IMG/VR virus record: IMGVR_UViG_3300030333_000934
Span: 1 to 53,004 of that record
Source of the DNA: a virus
Length of the DNA stretch: 53,004 nucleotides
Direction: 5' to 3' (one strand)
The notes under the pieces are model-generated. The model was not told the origin of the DNA. It was given only the letters and a program-made list of their open reading frames with translations, and made no database searches. A program made the position numbers and the translations under genes. Below are positions 31,940 to 44,817 of the stretch, piece after piece (position 1 is the first letter of the stretch; each line of letters starts with the position of its first letter).

Positions 31940-32760
31940 TGCGAGAGAGCAAAAGACTTGACCAAGCAAGAAGGGGTAGAGTTAATGCTCTAAGAGATCA
32001 CGCACAACAACGCAGAGTAAGAGATAACCTAGAAAGAAGGTTAGCAAAAAATCTTAAAACACTATTTAGAAAGTTTATGAATACAGAATTGTATTTATTC
32101 AGAGAGTATGGTGTTTGGGATCCAGATGTAGCTAGAGAGCATTTAGAAGAAGATTTTATCCCAGTCCTTACAGTACATTTAAGAAAACTTTTTCAGATGG
32201 TATGGACTAATGAAGAAGCTAAAGTAACACAAGGTAAACAAATGTCTGTAGATGTAAGAGTATTTAGACAACAAAGGGACATAGTAGAGTTGGTAGATAG
32301 ATATTTTAATGGTAGAGCATTAATTCTAGCTAATGTTACAGCAAGAATGGCACAAGCTATAGATGATCTAATTAGAGAAGGTAAAGAAGAAGGGATCTCA
32401 AATTATCAAATAGCTAGAAATATACAAAATACTTTTCCTAGCATTATTTCGGCTAGAGCAAATCTAATAGCTAGAACTGAAACACATAATGCAGCAGGTT
32501 ATGCAGCCGATGTTTATTATGACGCACTTAGAAATGTTACAGGCCAGAATATGATGAAGAAGTGGGTATCTACAGGAGATGAAAGGACCAGAGAAGCACA
32601 CAGAGAAGCAGGAGCAGGTAAACCAATTCCAATGGACGAGGACTTTATTGTGGGTGGTGCACCCATGAAATATGCAGGAGATCCGAGAGGTGGATTAAAG
32701 AATACAATAAACTGTAGGTGCACAGTTGTATATGTTGATCAACGAGATGTTGTGGAATAG
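31939..32760 (+). CDS. Mu F / SPP1 gp7-like minor head protein
   Basis: This 273-aa protein has a helical N-terminus and a C-terminal Mu F-type domain: ARTETHNAAGYAADV (about residue 180), KKWVSTGDERTREAHREA (about 210) and LKNTINCRCTVVYV (about 255). Such proteins bind the portal and are packaged in small copy number. It overlaps the portal gene by one base. Confidence 0.85.
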   Translation: MRESKRLDQARRGRVNALRDHAQQRRVRDNLERRLAKNLKTLFRKFMNTELYLFREYGVWDPDVAREHLEEDFIPVLTVHLRKLFQMVWTNEEAKVTQGKQMSVDVRVFRQQRDIVELVDRYFNGRALILANVTARMAQAIDDLIREGKEEGISNYQIARNIQNTFPSIISARANLIARTETHNAAGYAADVYYDALRNVTGQNMMKKWVSTGDERTREAHREAGAGKPIPMDEDFIVGGAPMKYAGDPRGGLKNTINCRCTVVYVDQRDVVE

Positions 32761-32835
32761 TCGGATTACATATACCATATATAGTTATTATGTGCTACGA
32801 TTTATGCAAAGTTTTATTTATTTTTAGGAGTAAAC

Positions 32836-33816
32836 ATGGAACAAACCGATAAGATGTCCTCAGTAATAGAAAAACTGAAAGACAAAATTGACGAATCGGT
32901 TATTGAAGATCAAGAAGATTGCAAAGGCAACGACCAAAAAGAAGAAGTAAGGCGAGATGTCTTTACTACAGAAGAAGAAGCAGTAGATAGAGCCAAAGAA
33001 ATTGGTTGTGTAGGATTTCATACACACGATGAAGATGGCCAAAAGGTATTTATGCCCTGTAAAACACACGAAGATTATACAGAAGCTACTGGTATGGAAT
33101 TGTCTGGCTATGGATATGGAAAACCTAAAAAACCTAAAAAAGAAGATCTAGCAAATCACAGTATAAAAACAGATCTCAAATCAATAGATAGTGATAGTAC
33201 AGAATATGGCTACTTTGAAGGCTATGGGTCAGTCTTTGGTAATACTGATCTTGGTAATGATGTAATACAAAAAGGTGCATTTAGAGAAAGTCTTAAAAAT
33301 AGAGAAGCAAAAGAAGTCAAACTTTTATATCAACATAAGTCCGATATGCCGATAGGTGTTTTTGATGAGATCGTAGAAGATGATCATGGACTTGTTGTAA
33401 AAGGTAGATTGGCCCTTAAAACACAAGCAGGGCAGGAAGCATACGAACTATTAAAGATGGGCGCACTAGATGGCCTATCAATAGGATTTAAAATAAATCC
33501 AAAAAAAGTTTCTTACGAAGATCGTGGTCAAAAGCGAATCTTAAAGGAAGTTGATCTAATGGAGGTATCTTTAGTAACTTTCCCTATGAATCCACAGGCA
33601 ACTGTGACACAGGTAAAGGGACAAGATCTTTCTGTTAGAGAATGGGAAAAAGAACTGCGCGATGCTTTTCAGTTATCTCGTTCAGAAGCAAAAGTGGCTG
33701 CAGGTGCAATCCATAAATCTCTTAATCAGCGAGAAGTTGAAGTTAAAGAGGTTGATATAGTAGATGCTATGAATAAATTAAACTATAACCTTAAAAATCT
33801 TATAAACAGGAGATGA
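32836..33816 (+). CDS. HK97-family prohead protease with N-terminal extension
   Basis: This 326-aa protein has a protease domain at about residues 110-270 with catalytic H167 (LLYQHKSD) and S215 (DGLSIGF). It cleaves the capsid delta domain during maturation. An N-terminal extra module (about 42-86) contains TTEEEAVDRAKEIGCVG, FHTHDEDGQKVFMPC and KTHEDYTEATG. The ribosome binding site AGGAG is good, and the gene overlaps the capsid gene by four bases. Confidence 0.9.
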   Translation: MEQTDKMSSVIEKLKDKIDESVIEDQEDCKGNDQKEEVRRDVFTTEEEAVDRAKEIGCVGFHTHDEDGQKVFMPCKTHEDYTEATGMELSGYGYGKPKKPKKEDLANHSIKTDLKSIDSDSTEYGYFEGYGSVFGNTDLGNDVIQKGAFRESLKNREAKEVKLLYQHKSDMPIGVFDEIVEDDHGLVVKGRLALKTQAGQEAYELLKMGALDGLSIGFKINPKKVSYEDRGQKRILKEVDLMEVSLVTFPMNPQATVTQVKGQDLSVREWEKELRDAFQLSRSEAKVAAGAIHKSLNQREVEVKEVDIVDAMNKLNYNLKNLINRR

Positions 33817-35033
33817 ATATGTCGGAAGATGTAAAAGCTGTTATTCAAGAATTCGGAAATACTTTTGAAGAATTTAAAAAAGTAAATGACGAAAGAATTG
33901 ATAACATTGAAAAAGGTCTTAGTTCATCTGATCAAGATGCCAAACTAGAAAAGATAGAAGCGAAGCTAGACAGTCTAGAGGATATTAATCAGAAGCTAAC
34001 TACGGCCAACGAGTCTGCTGAAAATATGAAATCTAAAGTGGAAGAGCTAGAAGCGGTCATTACTAGACCAAATTCTGGATTTGAAGCAAAACAGGTTGAC
34101 GATTTCAGACAGGCATTTGATGCTTACTGCCGAAAGGGTGCTGACAAGCTAACCCCAGAGGAAGTAAAAGCATTAACTGTGAGTAATGATTCTACAGGTG
34201 GTTATTTAGCACCACCAGAGTATGTCAGAGAGCTGTTAAAAGCAGTTACTGAGATCTCTCCAATTAGAAGCATTGCTAGAGTAAGATCCACAGGCCAAAG
34301 ATCAATACAAGTTCCTAAAAGAACTGGTCAATTTTCGGCTCAGTGGGTTGCGGAAAGTGGGACTAGATCAGAAACAACTGGTTGGACAGTCGGCTTAGAG
34401 GAAATTCCTTGCCACGAGCATTATGCTATGGTGGATATTTCTGAGCAAGACTTAGAAGATACAGTCTTTGATTTAGAATCAGAAATGCAATCTGAATTTG
34501 CAGAGCAATTTGCAAAAGCAGAAGGTGCTGCATTCGTTAGTGGTAACTCTGTAGGAAAACCAGAAGGGATCTTAACCAACTCAAGTGTTGGTGAAGTAGT
34601 ATCTGGTAATGGTACAGCACTACTAGCAGATGGTCTTTTAAGCCTAGTTCATGGCATTAAGTCTGAATATGGTAGAAATGGTAAATTTGTTTTCAATAGA
34701 TCTACCTTAGCTGCGATTAGAAAGCTAAAAGACACAGCAGGTCAATATGTATTCCAAGCAGGTATGTCGCTTCAAGCAGGAGTTCCTAACACTATATTAG
34801 GTTATCCATATATTGAAGCATCTGATATGCCAGATGTTGGTGCAGGAGCATATCCAATCGTATTTGGAGACTTCAACAGAGCATATATGATCGTAGATAG
34901 GGTGGCTATGGCTGTATTAAGAGATCCATACACACAGGCTTCTAGTGGAAATGTAAGATATTTAGCTAGACGAAGAGTGGGTGGTCAAGTTGTACAGGCA
35001 GAAGCAATTGTTAAACAAAAAGTATCAGCGTAA
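33813..35033 (+). CDS. Major capsid protein, HK97 fold
   Basis: This 406-aa protein has an N-terminal coiled-coil delta domain (about residues 1-90), probably removed by the protease. The HK97 body follows: STGGYLAPPEYVRELLKAV, SPIRSIARVRSTGQ, AEGAAFVSGNSVGKPEGIL and GAYPIVFGDFNRAYMIVDR. The mature protein forms the icosahedral shell. The gene is followed by a decoration-type gene and a strong terminator. Confidence 0.95.
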   Translation: MNMSEDVKAVIQEFGNTFEEFKKVNDERIDNIEKGLSSSDQDAKLEKIEAKLDSLEDINQKLTTANESAENMKSKVEELEAVITRPNSGFEAKQVDDFRQAFDAYCRKGADKLTPEEVKALTVSNDSTGGYLAPPEYVRELLKAVTEISPIRSIARVRSTGQRSIQVPKRTGQFSAQWVAESGTRSETTGWTVGLEEIPCHEHYAMVDISEQDLEDTVFDLESEMQSEFAEQFAKAEGAAFVSGNSVGKPEGILTNSSVGEVVSGNGTALLADGLLSLVHGIKSEYGRNGKFVFNRSTLAAIRKLKDTAGQYVFQAGMSLQAGVPNTILGYPYIEASDMPDVGAGAYPIVFGDFNRAYMIVDRVAMAVLRDPYTQASSGNVRYLARRRVGGQVVQAEAIVKQKVSA

Positions 35034-35047
35034 GCGAGGAGTAGAAA

Positions 35048-35470
35048 ATGCAAGATTTAGCAAATAACATTAAATTAATGCAGTCTTTGGCTCCTGCTGC
35101 AAGAGATGCCGATGCAAACGGAACTGGTGTTGACACACAGGGATATGAAAATGTCGCTATTGTCGTTGATTCTGGTGTAGAGGGCATTACTCTTTCAGGA
35201 ACTAATAAGATAGAGTTTGAATTAGAACATTCTGATGATGATTCTACTTATACTGATTGCGAAAGTTCTGATATTAATGGGACACTAGGCTCTAATGGTT
35301 TATTTTTAACCTTAGATGCTAATGGCGAAACTCCACAAATCTCTGAGATTGAATATCTTGGAACTAAAAGATATGTGAGAGTGGTTGCTAACTTTAGTGG
35401 AACTCATGGTACAGCAACACCTTGCTCAGCATTTGTAATTCTTGGGAAGCCAAGACACGCACCTGCTTAG
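35048..35470 (+). CDS. Putative head decoration / capsid-associated protein
   Basis: This 140-aa protein is mostly beta (YENVAIVVDSGVEGITL, IEFELEHSDDDSTYTD, RYVRVVANFSGTHG). It is acidic, without signal peptide, with GCGAGGAG upstream. Position immediately after the capsid gene and size match decoration or stabilising proteins of siphovirus heads. I recall marine siphophages with a similar gene here. Confidence 0.6.
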   Translation: MQDLANNIKLMQSLAPAARDADANGTGVDTQGYENVAIVVDSGVEGITLSGTNKIEFELEHSDDDSTYTDCESSDINGTLGSNGLFLTLDANGETPQISEIEYLGTKRYVRVVANFSGTHGTATPCSAFVILGKPRHAPA

Positions 35471-35482
35471 TTAAGTAATATT

Positions 35483-35513
35483 TGAGGGGGGTGTAATACT
35501 CCCCTCACTTTTA
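35483..35513 (+). terminator. Rho-independent terminator after capsid genes
   Basis: A GC-rich stem (TGAGGGGGG pairing with CTCCCCTCA, one G-U) with a short loop is followed by CTTTT. It is unusually strong for this AT-rich genome. It separates highly expressed capsid genes from the fibre module. Confidence 0.85.
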
Positions 35514-35524
35514 AGGGAAACATT

Positions 35525-35884
35525 ATGGCAAAGAAAAAATTTAAGATCCTTGTTCCAAAGCCTGCAAGTGCTAAGGAAGATGGAACAGAAGTTAAGTTAT
35601 ATACAGCAGACGAGATCGTTGAATCCGAAGGAAAATGGCAAGACGATATTATGGGCACATTCGTAGAGAATGGTTGGGCCATAGAAGTGAAAATGGACTC
35701 TGCTGATGAGACAGTAGAAGTAGAAGCCGAAGTTAAAAGGGCAAGAAACGAAAAAGGACAGCTTATAGGAGATGATCCAGACACCCCAGATGTGAATGAA
35801 GCATGGGAAGGTGGAGAAGCACCTAAGAAAACTACTAAGAAAAAAGCTACTGCTAAGAAAAAGACAACAAAGAAAAAATCTTAG
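35525..35884 (+). CDS. Hypothetical protein with Lys-rich (H1-like) C-terminal tail
   Basis: This 119-aa protein has an N-terminal half similar to small head-associated phage proteins (FKILVPKPAS, YTADEIVESEGKWQDD, ENGWAIEV). The last 25 residues are almost only Lys, Thr and Ala (KKTTKKKATAKKK). That tail would bind DNA or negatively charged surfaces. It is the first gene after the terminator. Confidence 0.55.
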   Translation: MAKKKFKILVPKPASAKEDGTEVKLYTADEIVESEGKWQDDIMGTFVENGWAIEVKMDSADETVEVEAEVKRARNEKGQLIGDDPDTPDVNEAWEGGEAPKKTTKKKATAKKKTTKKKS

Positions 35885-35906
35885 TATCTCATTAACTTAC
35901 ACAAAA

Positions 35907-35924
35907 CCATTAGAAGTAATGGTA
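35907..35924 (+). other. Hairpin before the fibre operon
   Basis: A 7-base perfect stem (ACCATTA / TAATGGT) has a 4-base GAAG loop. There is no T-tract, so it could be a 5'-end stabiliser or processing site for the fibre mRNA rather than a terminator. Confidence 0.35.
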
Positions 35925-35987
35925 TTATGAATACTGCAGACGCAAGTAAAATGTTAGAAGGCATTATGTTAATAAAAGGAACAATTA

Positions 35988-40534
<4,547 letters not shown>

Positions 40535-40549
40535 TTTCTAGGGAGAAAT

Positions 40550-41125
40550 ATGAAAGCCATTTGGCAGATGTGGGCACAAGCCTTAAATCAAGAATCAATC
40601 AATAAAATAATTACCGAGTGCGAATTATACGACCCAGTTGAAGCATCTACAGGGTTTAATCTAGGCATAAAAGAAAAAGCTGTAAGATCTAGCACAGTTC
40701 GTTGGATTAACAAAAACGACAAAGATTCAAAATTCATACATGATTTAATCTATCACTATGCTGTAGAAGCTAATAGAAATGCTTTTGGTGTAGATATTAG
40801 CTATCTATCGGATATTCAATATACGATCTATGATGCTAAGGAAGCAGGACATTATGGTTGGCATTTTGATACTTTTTGGGATAATGATACAACTACTACT
40901 GATAGAAAGTTATCTGTTACGATACAACTATCAGATGGAAATAAAGACTATGAGGGTGGAGAGTTTGAGTTGGATCCACAATATGAGCAACCAAATCAAG
41001 AAGATTTGAGATCTCTAGGCACAGTATTAGTGTTCCCTTCTCCTATACGACATAGAGTAAAGCCAGTAACTAAAGGTATAAGGAAATCATTAGTTGCTTG
41101 GGTAGAAGGACCAAAATGGAAATGA
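40550..41125 (+). CDS. 2-oxoglutarate/Fe(II) oxygenase, P4H-like (copy 2)
   Basis: This 191-aa protein has catalytic H105-x-D107 (WHFDTF), H168 (IRHRVKP) and R178 (KGIRKSLVAW), with VTIQLSDGNKDYEGGEF between them. It is a paralog of the oxygenase at 14610-15167. It starts 15 bases after the collagen fibre with an AGGGAG site, so the fibre is the best candidate substrate. No X-Pro-Gly triplet exists in the fibre, so a collagen prolyl-4-hydroxylase reaction of the animal type is not expected; X-position proline, lysine or another residue would be the target. Confidence 0.88.
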   Translation: MKAIWQMWAQALNQESINKIITECELYDPVEASTGFNLGIKEKAVRSSTVRWINKNDKDSKFIHDLIYHYAVEANRNAFGVDISYLSDIQYTIYDAKEAGHYGWHFDTFWDNDTTTTDRKLSVTIQLSDGNKDYEGGEFELDPQYEQPNQEDLRSLGTVLVFPSPIRHRVKPVTKGIRKSLVAWVEGPKWK

Positions 41126-41319
41126 ATGGGATTAAAAAGGTTATTCCTATTGTTGATAAACACAATATAGATATACCAGAAGGATATGCACTTGTAATCT
41201 ACGAAAAAGGCCAAGATGCTTACGAGGGCATGATTATCTTTAACTGGGAAGAATTAGATCAATACGACATTTACTATAAAGATCCAAGATACGCATATAT
41301 AAGAATGGTAAAGATATGA
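41116..41319 (+). CDS. Small hypothetical protein in the fibre operon, 67 aa
   Basis: The start is either ATG 41116 (better ribosome binding site spacing, AGAAGGA) or ATG 41122 (ATGA overlap with the oxygenase stop). A small mixed protein (GYALVIYEKGQDAYEGMIIFNWEE). Unrecognised. It overlaps the methyltransferase gene by four bases, so it is co-translated with the fibre-modification genes. Confidence 0.55.
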   Translation: MEMNGIKKVIPIVDKHNIDIPEGYALVIYEKGQDAYEGMIIFNWEELDQYDIYYKDPRYAYIRMVKI

Positions 41320-41903
41320 TAAAGACATTTATAGAAATAGGATCTTGTGATTTTGATACTAATTTAAAACTAATAGAAAATGGGGATTGGATAGGAGTAA
41401 TGTGCGAGCCTGCACCTAAATACTTTCACAATCTAAAACAGATCGTATCAGGAAGTAAAAATAAAGAGAATTTACACTTAGAAAATATAGCTATAAGTGA
41501 TTTTGATGGAAAGGTAGATTTTACTGTATCTAAAGATCTCACTAACAAAGATAGAAGTATGTCTTGGGTTAGAGGTATCTCTAGTATTACTGCCGATAAT
41601 CACAAAGGCGAAAGACTATTTGAATATCAAGATAATGCTAAATTCATAGAGGAACATATAGAAGTTCCTTGTATGAGATTGGATAGTTTGATAGCGAAGT
41701 ATAAATTTGAGCATATTAACTATCTAAAAATAGATGTAGAAGGTCACGAAATAAATATCATTGAGGATTATTCTTGGGATATTAAGCCAGACTTCGTAAA
41801 GCTAGAGCATTCGCACATAGATCATCTCTATGCTAAAAACATATTAGAAGCTAAGGGATATATCGTATATATAGAAAATAGGGATATATATGCAGTTAGA
41901 TGA
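41316..41903 (+). CDS. FkbM-family SAM-dependent methyltransferase
   Basis: This 195-aa protein has the SAM-binding start TFIEIGSCDFDTNL (about residues 4-17), ENIAISDFDGKVDF (about 59-72) and the FkbM hallmark NYLKIDVEGHEINI (about 137-150). FkbM enzymes O-methylate sugars or other small hydroxyl groups. In this operon the likely acceptor is a hydroxylated or glycosylated fibre residue, or a sugar. It is coupled by four-base overlaps on both sides. Confidence 0.85.
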   Translation: MIKTFIEIGSCDFDTNLKLIENGDWIGVMCEPAPKYFHNLKQIVSGSKNKENLHLENIAISDFDGKVDFTVSKDLTNKDRSMSWVRGISSITADNHKGERLFEYQDNAKFIEEHIEVPCMRLDSLIAKYKFEHINYLKIDVEGHEINIIEDYSWDIKPDFVKLEHSHIDHLYAKNILEAKGYIVYIENRDIYAVR

Positions 41904-42214
41904 AACTTAAAACAAACATTGTTAAAGAAGATGATAGATATAAAGTAGCAGATGATACTTCTCTAAATCAATTAGTCGTTAGCACTACAAAACTATTTGC
42001 AAAAAAAAGAACTACAGGACACGCACACGCAGGACAGGAAGAAGTTTATGTATTTACCAAAGGCGAAGGAGAAATGCAAATAGATAATATGAGATTCAAA
42101 GTAAAAGAAGGAGATGTAATTCTTATAGAAGATGGCCAATTTCATAGGGTTTATAACACCTCAGATTACAGATTAGACTTTCTTTGTGTTTTTACAGGAT
42201 CTAGAAAGAAATGA
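41900..42214 (+). CDS. Cupin-domain protein
   Basis: This 104-aa single cupin has TTGHAHAGQEEVYVFTKGEG (motif 1, H-x-H-x4-E) and GDVILIEDGQFHRVYN (motif 2), so the metal ligands are present. Small cupins include sugar isomerases and sugar-phosphate epimerases. Here it may prepare a sugar for the glycosyltransferase that follows with a four-base overlap. Confidence 0.8.
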   Translation: MKLKTNIVKEDDRYKVADDTSLNQLVVSTTKLFAKKRTTGHAHAGQEEVYVFTKGEGEMQIDNMRFKVKEGDVILIEDGQFHRVYNTSDYRLDFLCVFTGSRKK

Positions 42215-44076
42215 AAAAGATAGTCATATCTCTATTACGCAGAACAGATAGAAAAAAGAACTTTCACCTAAACAAATTAGACAATTTTGAATATATAGAA
42301 GCCATAGATGGTAAGAATATGCCAGACTGGGTATATCGTAAGTGTAGAGCAAGATCTGGATATAGAGATCCCTTCTTAGACAGGCCACTCTTAGAAGCTG
42401 ATGTAGCAGTTCGTTTATCTCATGCAAAAGCATGGGAAAAAGTCATAGAAGAAGGTAAACCCTGTATAGTGATGGAAGATGATGCTGTTATAAATGATCT
42501 ATGGAACGAGGAATATTACGAGGAAGTAATAAAGGACTACGACTTCTTATATCTACAAAAGAACGAAAATAACCCAGAAAAAGTTTACAAAATAGATCCC
42601 AAATTAGAAGTCCCACATTATCCATATAACATGACAGCTTATGTAATTAAGCCAGAAAGTGCGCGAATATTGCTCTCTAATATCGCCTACAACGACTTAA
42701 TTCCAATTGATGAATACTTACCAGAGCTTATACAAAATAATCGCTTAAATGCGATCTCTTTGATACAAGATAGTTGTAATCAAATGTCTAGAGAAAGTTG
42801 GAGTGGTAGTGATATTGAAAAGGATCCGAAGATCTACAGACCTTATAAAGTCCACCCTATTATTTGTGGGACTGATAGAAAGAAGTGTTTGCCTGTAACA
42901 ACTTCTGCTAGATTTTATGGTGTAGATCTACAGAATATTGGCAATAATGTAGAGTGGCTCGGAACAGATATGACTGGACCAGGTGGTGGTATGAAGATAA
43001 ATCTAGTCAAAGATTTTATTAAAGATCTACCAGATGAAGATGTAATACTGTTTACTGATGCTTATGATGTTTTCTATGCAGATGATTTAGATACTATCTT
43101 AGAAAGATACGAGGATTATCGTGATAATAATAATGCAAAAGTAGTCTTTTCTGCCGAAGATCAATGTTGGCCAGATGCTTCATTAGCAGATCGGTTTCCT
43201 AAGACCAAGACTAAATACAGATTTATTAATTCTGGGACTTATATTGGAGAAGTAGGAGAGTTAAAAAAGATCTTTGAACATGATAATTTAGAGCATGATG
43301 GAGATGATCAGTTATTCTTTCATTATGCTTATTTAGAAGGCGACTACAGTATGTTCTTAGACGAGGAGTGCTATATATTCCAAACGCATGATACAGCTGT
43401 AGGACAGCTTGGGAAACAGCTTCATAACCCAATAACTAACTGTTGTCCTTGTATCTATCATGGTAATGGTGGAATAGACGCAAAAGAGAAATTTTTAGAT
43501 CTTTATTACAAATTCTTCCCTACACAATCAGCATTATTTATTCCACACAGAAATTATGAGATCTTAGACCGAGATATGCTTCTTGTAGATTTTATGACAC
43601 AAGAACAATGTGAAAGATTAATAGATATTGCAGATAATAATGGTGCTTGGGGATCTTTAGATTACGATAAATTCCCTGCACAAGAAATAAGAATGAGAGA
43701 ACTTGGATTATGGGAACAGTTAGAAGAACATTGGAACACTTATATTGTGCCTACAGTAGAGCAGTATTGGAAGCCAATCTTAATGTATGGCCTAAGAGAT
43801 GGATTTGTTATGCGATATGCCCTAGATACACAGGTCAGCTTAAATCTACACCATGACGCAAGCCTAGTTACAGGATCAGTAAAGTTAAATGAGGACTATA
43901 CAGGGGCAGAGTTAATCTATCCAAGACAGGGTATAACCAATAAAGATATTCCTGTAGGAAAAATGTTGTTATTTCCGGGTGCAGTTACGCATGGACACGA
44001 ATGTTTACCATTAAAAAGTGGTGTTAAATACAGCTTAACCATTTGGAGTTGTCGCTATCCGAATGATACAATTTGA
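42211..44076 (+). CDS. Three-domain GT25 + PLOD-like glycosyltransferase + lysyl hydroxylase
   Basis: This 621-aa fusion resembles eukaryotic collagen-modifying enzymes. Residues 1-205 are a GT25-type domain (ISLLRRTDRKK, RLSHAKAWEKVIEEG, VMEDDAV at 88-94, TAYVIKPESARILL), the family of collagen galactosyltransferases. Residues about 228-440 resemble the PLOD/LH3 glucosyltransferase domain: GGGMKINLVKDFI, metal-binding D283/D286 in TDAYDVFYA, KVVFSAEDQCWPD, acidic DGDDQLF (363-369) and HGNG (417-420). Residues about 445-621 resemble the lysyl hydroxylase domain: H547-x-D549 (LHHDAS), H594 (THGHECLP) and, at the 2-oxoglutarate-binding Arg site, K606 (GVKYSLTIW). Predicted to hydroxylate lysine, then add galactose and glucose. 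Confidence 0.88.
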   Translation: MKKIVISLLRRTDRKKNFHLNKLDNFEYIEAIDGKNMPDWVYRKCRARSGYRDPFLDRPLLEADVAVRLSHAKAWEKVIEEGKPCIVMEDDAVINDLWNEEYYEEVIKDYDFLYLQKNENNPEKVYKIDPKLEVPHYPYNMTAYVIKPESARILLSNIAYNDLIPIDEYLPELIQNNRLNAISLIQDSCNQMSRESWSGSDIEKDPKIYRPYKVHPIICGTDRKKCLPVTTSARFYGVDLQNIGNNVEWLGTDMTGPGGGMKINLVKDFIKDLPDEDVILFTDAYDVFYADDLDTILERYEDYRDNNNAKVVFSAEDQCWPDASLADRFPKTKTKYRFINSGTYIGEVGELKKIFEHDNLEHDGDDQLFFHYAYLEGDYSMFLDEECYIFQTHDTAVGQLGKQLHNPITNCCPCIYHGNGGIDAKEKFLDLYYKFFPTQSALFIPHRNYEILDRDMLLVDFMTQEQCERLIDIADNNGAWGSLDYDKFPAQEIRMRELGLWEQLEEHWNTYIVPTVEQYWKPILMYGLRDGFVMRYALDTQVSLNLHHDASLVTGSVKLNEDYTGAELIYPRQGITNKDIPVGKMLLFPGAVTHGHECLPLKSGVKYSLTIWSCRYPNDTI

Positions 44077-44079
44077 ATT

Positions 44080-44817
44080 ATGGCTTACAGTTGCAAATTT
44101 ATAAATCTATCAGAGTATGATGCTCTTGTAGAACAAGGTATTGTTAGAGAAATGGTATTAGCTTCATCTAAGGCATTAGATATAACTAAAAACTACGATT
44201 ATAGAGAAGCAGAATACAAAGATTACAAGACAACTACTCAATACACACCATCAGAAATAGCTGCACTTACAGAGGATCAGAAAGTAAGTCATTGGGAAAT
44301 ACAGTTAAGTGCTTATGCAGAGGACAATAATATAAATGCTACTGATAAGGCAAAGAAAAAAAAGTATCTTTTACAATGTAGCGAGGGATCTAAAATATTA
44401 ACTTTGACAGGTGTTTATTATGATACAGATGAAAAGAGCTTTAATATCTGTATTGGTATAGGTTTAAATGATGCTAATGATAGTAGAGCCTATTACTTTT
44501 CAGAAGCATATAATAAAAAAAGAGTAGCTTTAGCTAAAACTCTAGGTGCGACCAAGCAGGTCGGTTGGTTATTTCCAGATAGTGGATTAAAAGATACATT
44601 AGCAGGATCTCGTAATGGAATGACTTATAACCAATTACACAGTGTTTTTAAATACGATACTATCCAAGTGGAAAATATCAGTATGCAATATAAGTATGTT
44701 ATGCCAGAGCATAAGAGTTTACCTACCCAAGATGGTGGTGGAGAGGAAACGATTGCAGAGCATACAGTCCATGACTATACTGTAGAACTGATAAAACACA
44801 CGATAGATTATGTCTAA
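44080..44817 (+). CDS. Hypothetical protein in the fibre module, 245 aa
   Basis: Unrecognised mixed alpha/beta protein without signal or TM. NISMQYKYVMPEHKSL and KKKKYLLQCSEGSKILTL are its most distinct stretches. It starts three bases after the three-domain enzyme and overlaps the next gene by eight bases, so it belongs to the fibre operon. It could be an acyltransferase-like enzyme or a structural partner. Confidence 0.55.
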   Translation: MAYSCKFINLSEYDALVEQGIVREMVLASSKALDITKNYDYREAEYKDYKTTTQYTPSEIAALTEDQKVSHWEIQLSAYAEDNNINATDKAKKKKYLLQCSEGSKILTLTGVYYDTDEKSFNICIGIGLNDANDSRAYYFSEAYNKKRVALAKTLGATKQVGWLFPDSGLKDTLAGSRNGMTYNQLHSVFKYDTIQVENISMQYKYVMPEHKSLPTQDGGGEETIAEHTVHDYTVELIKHTIDYV

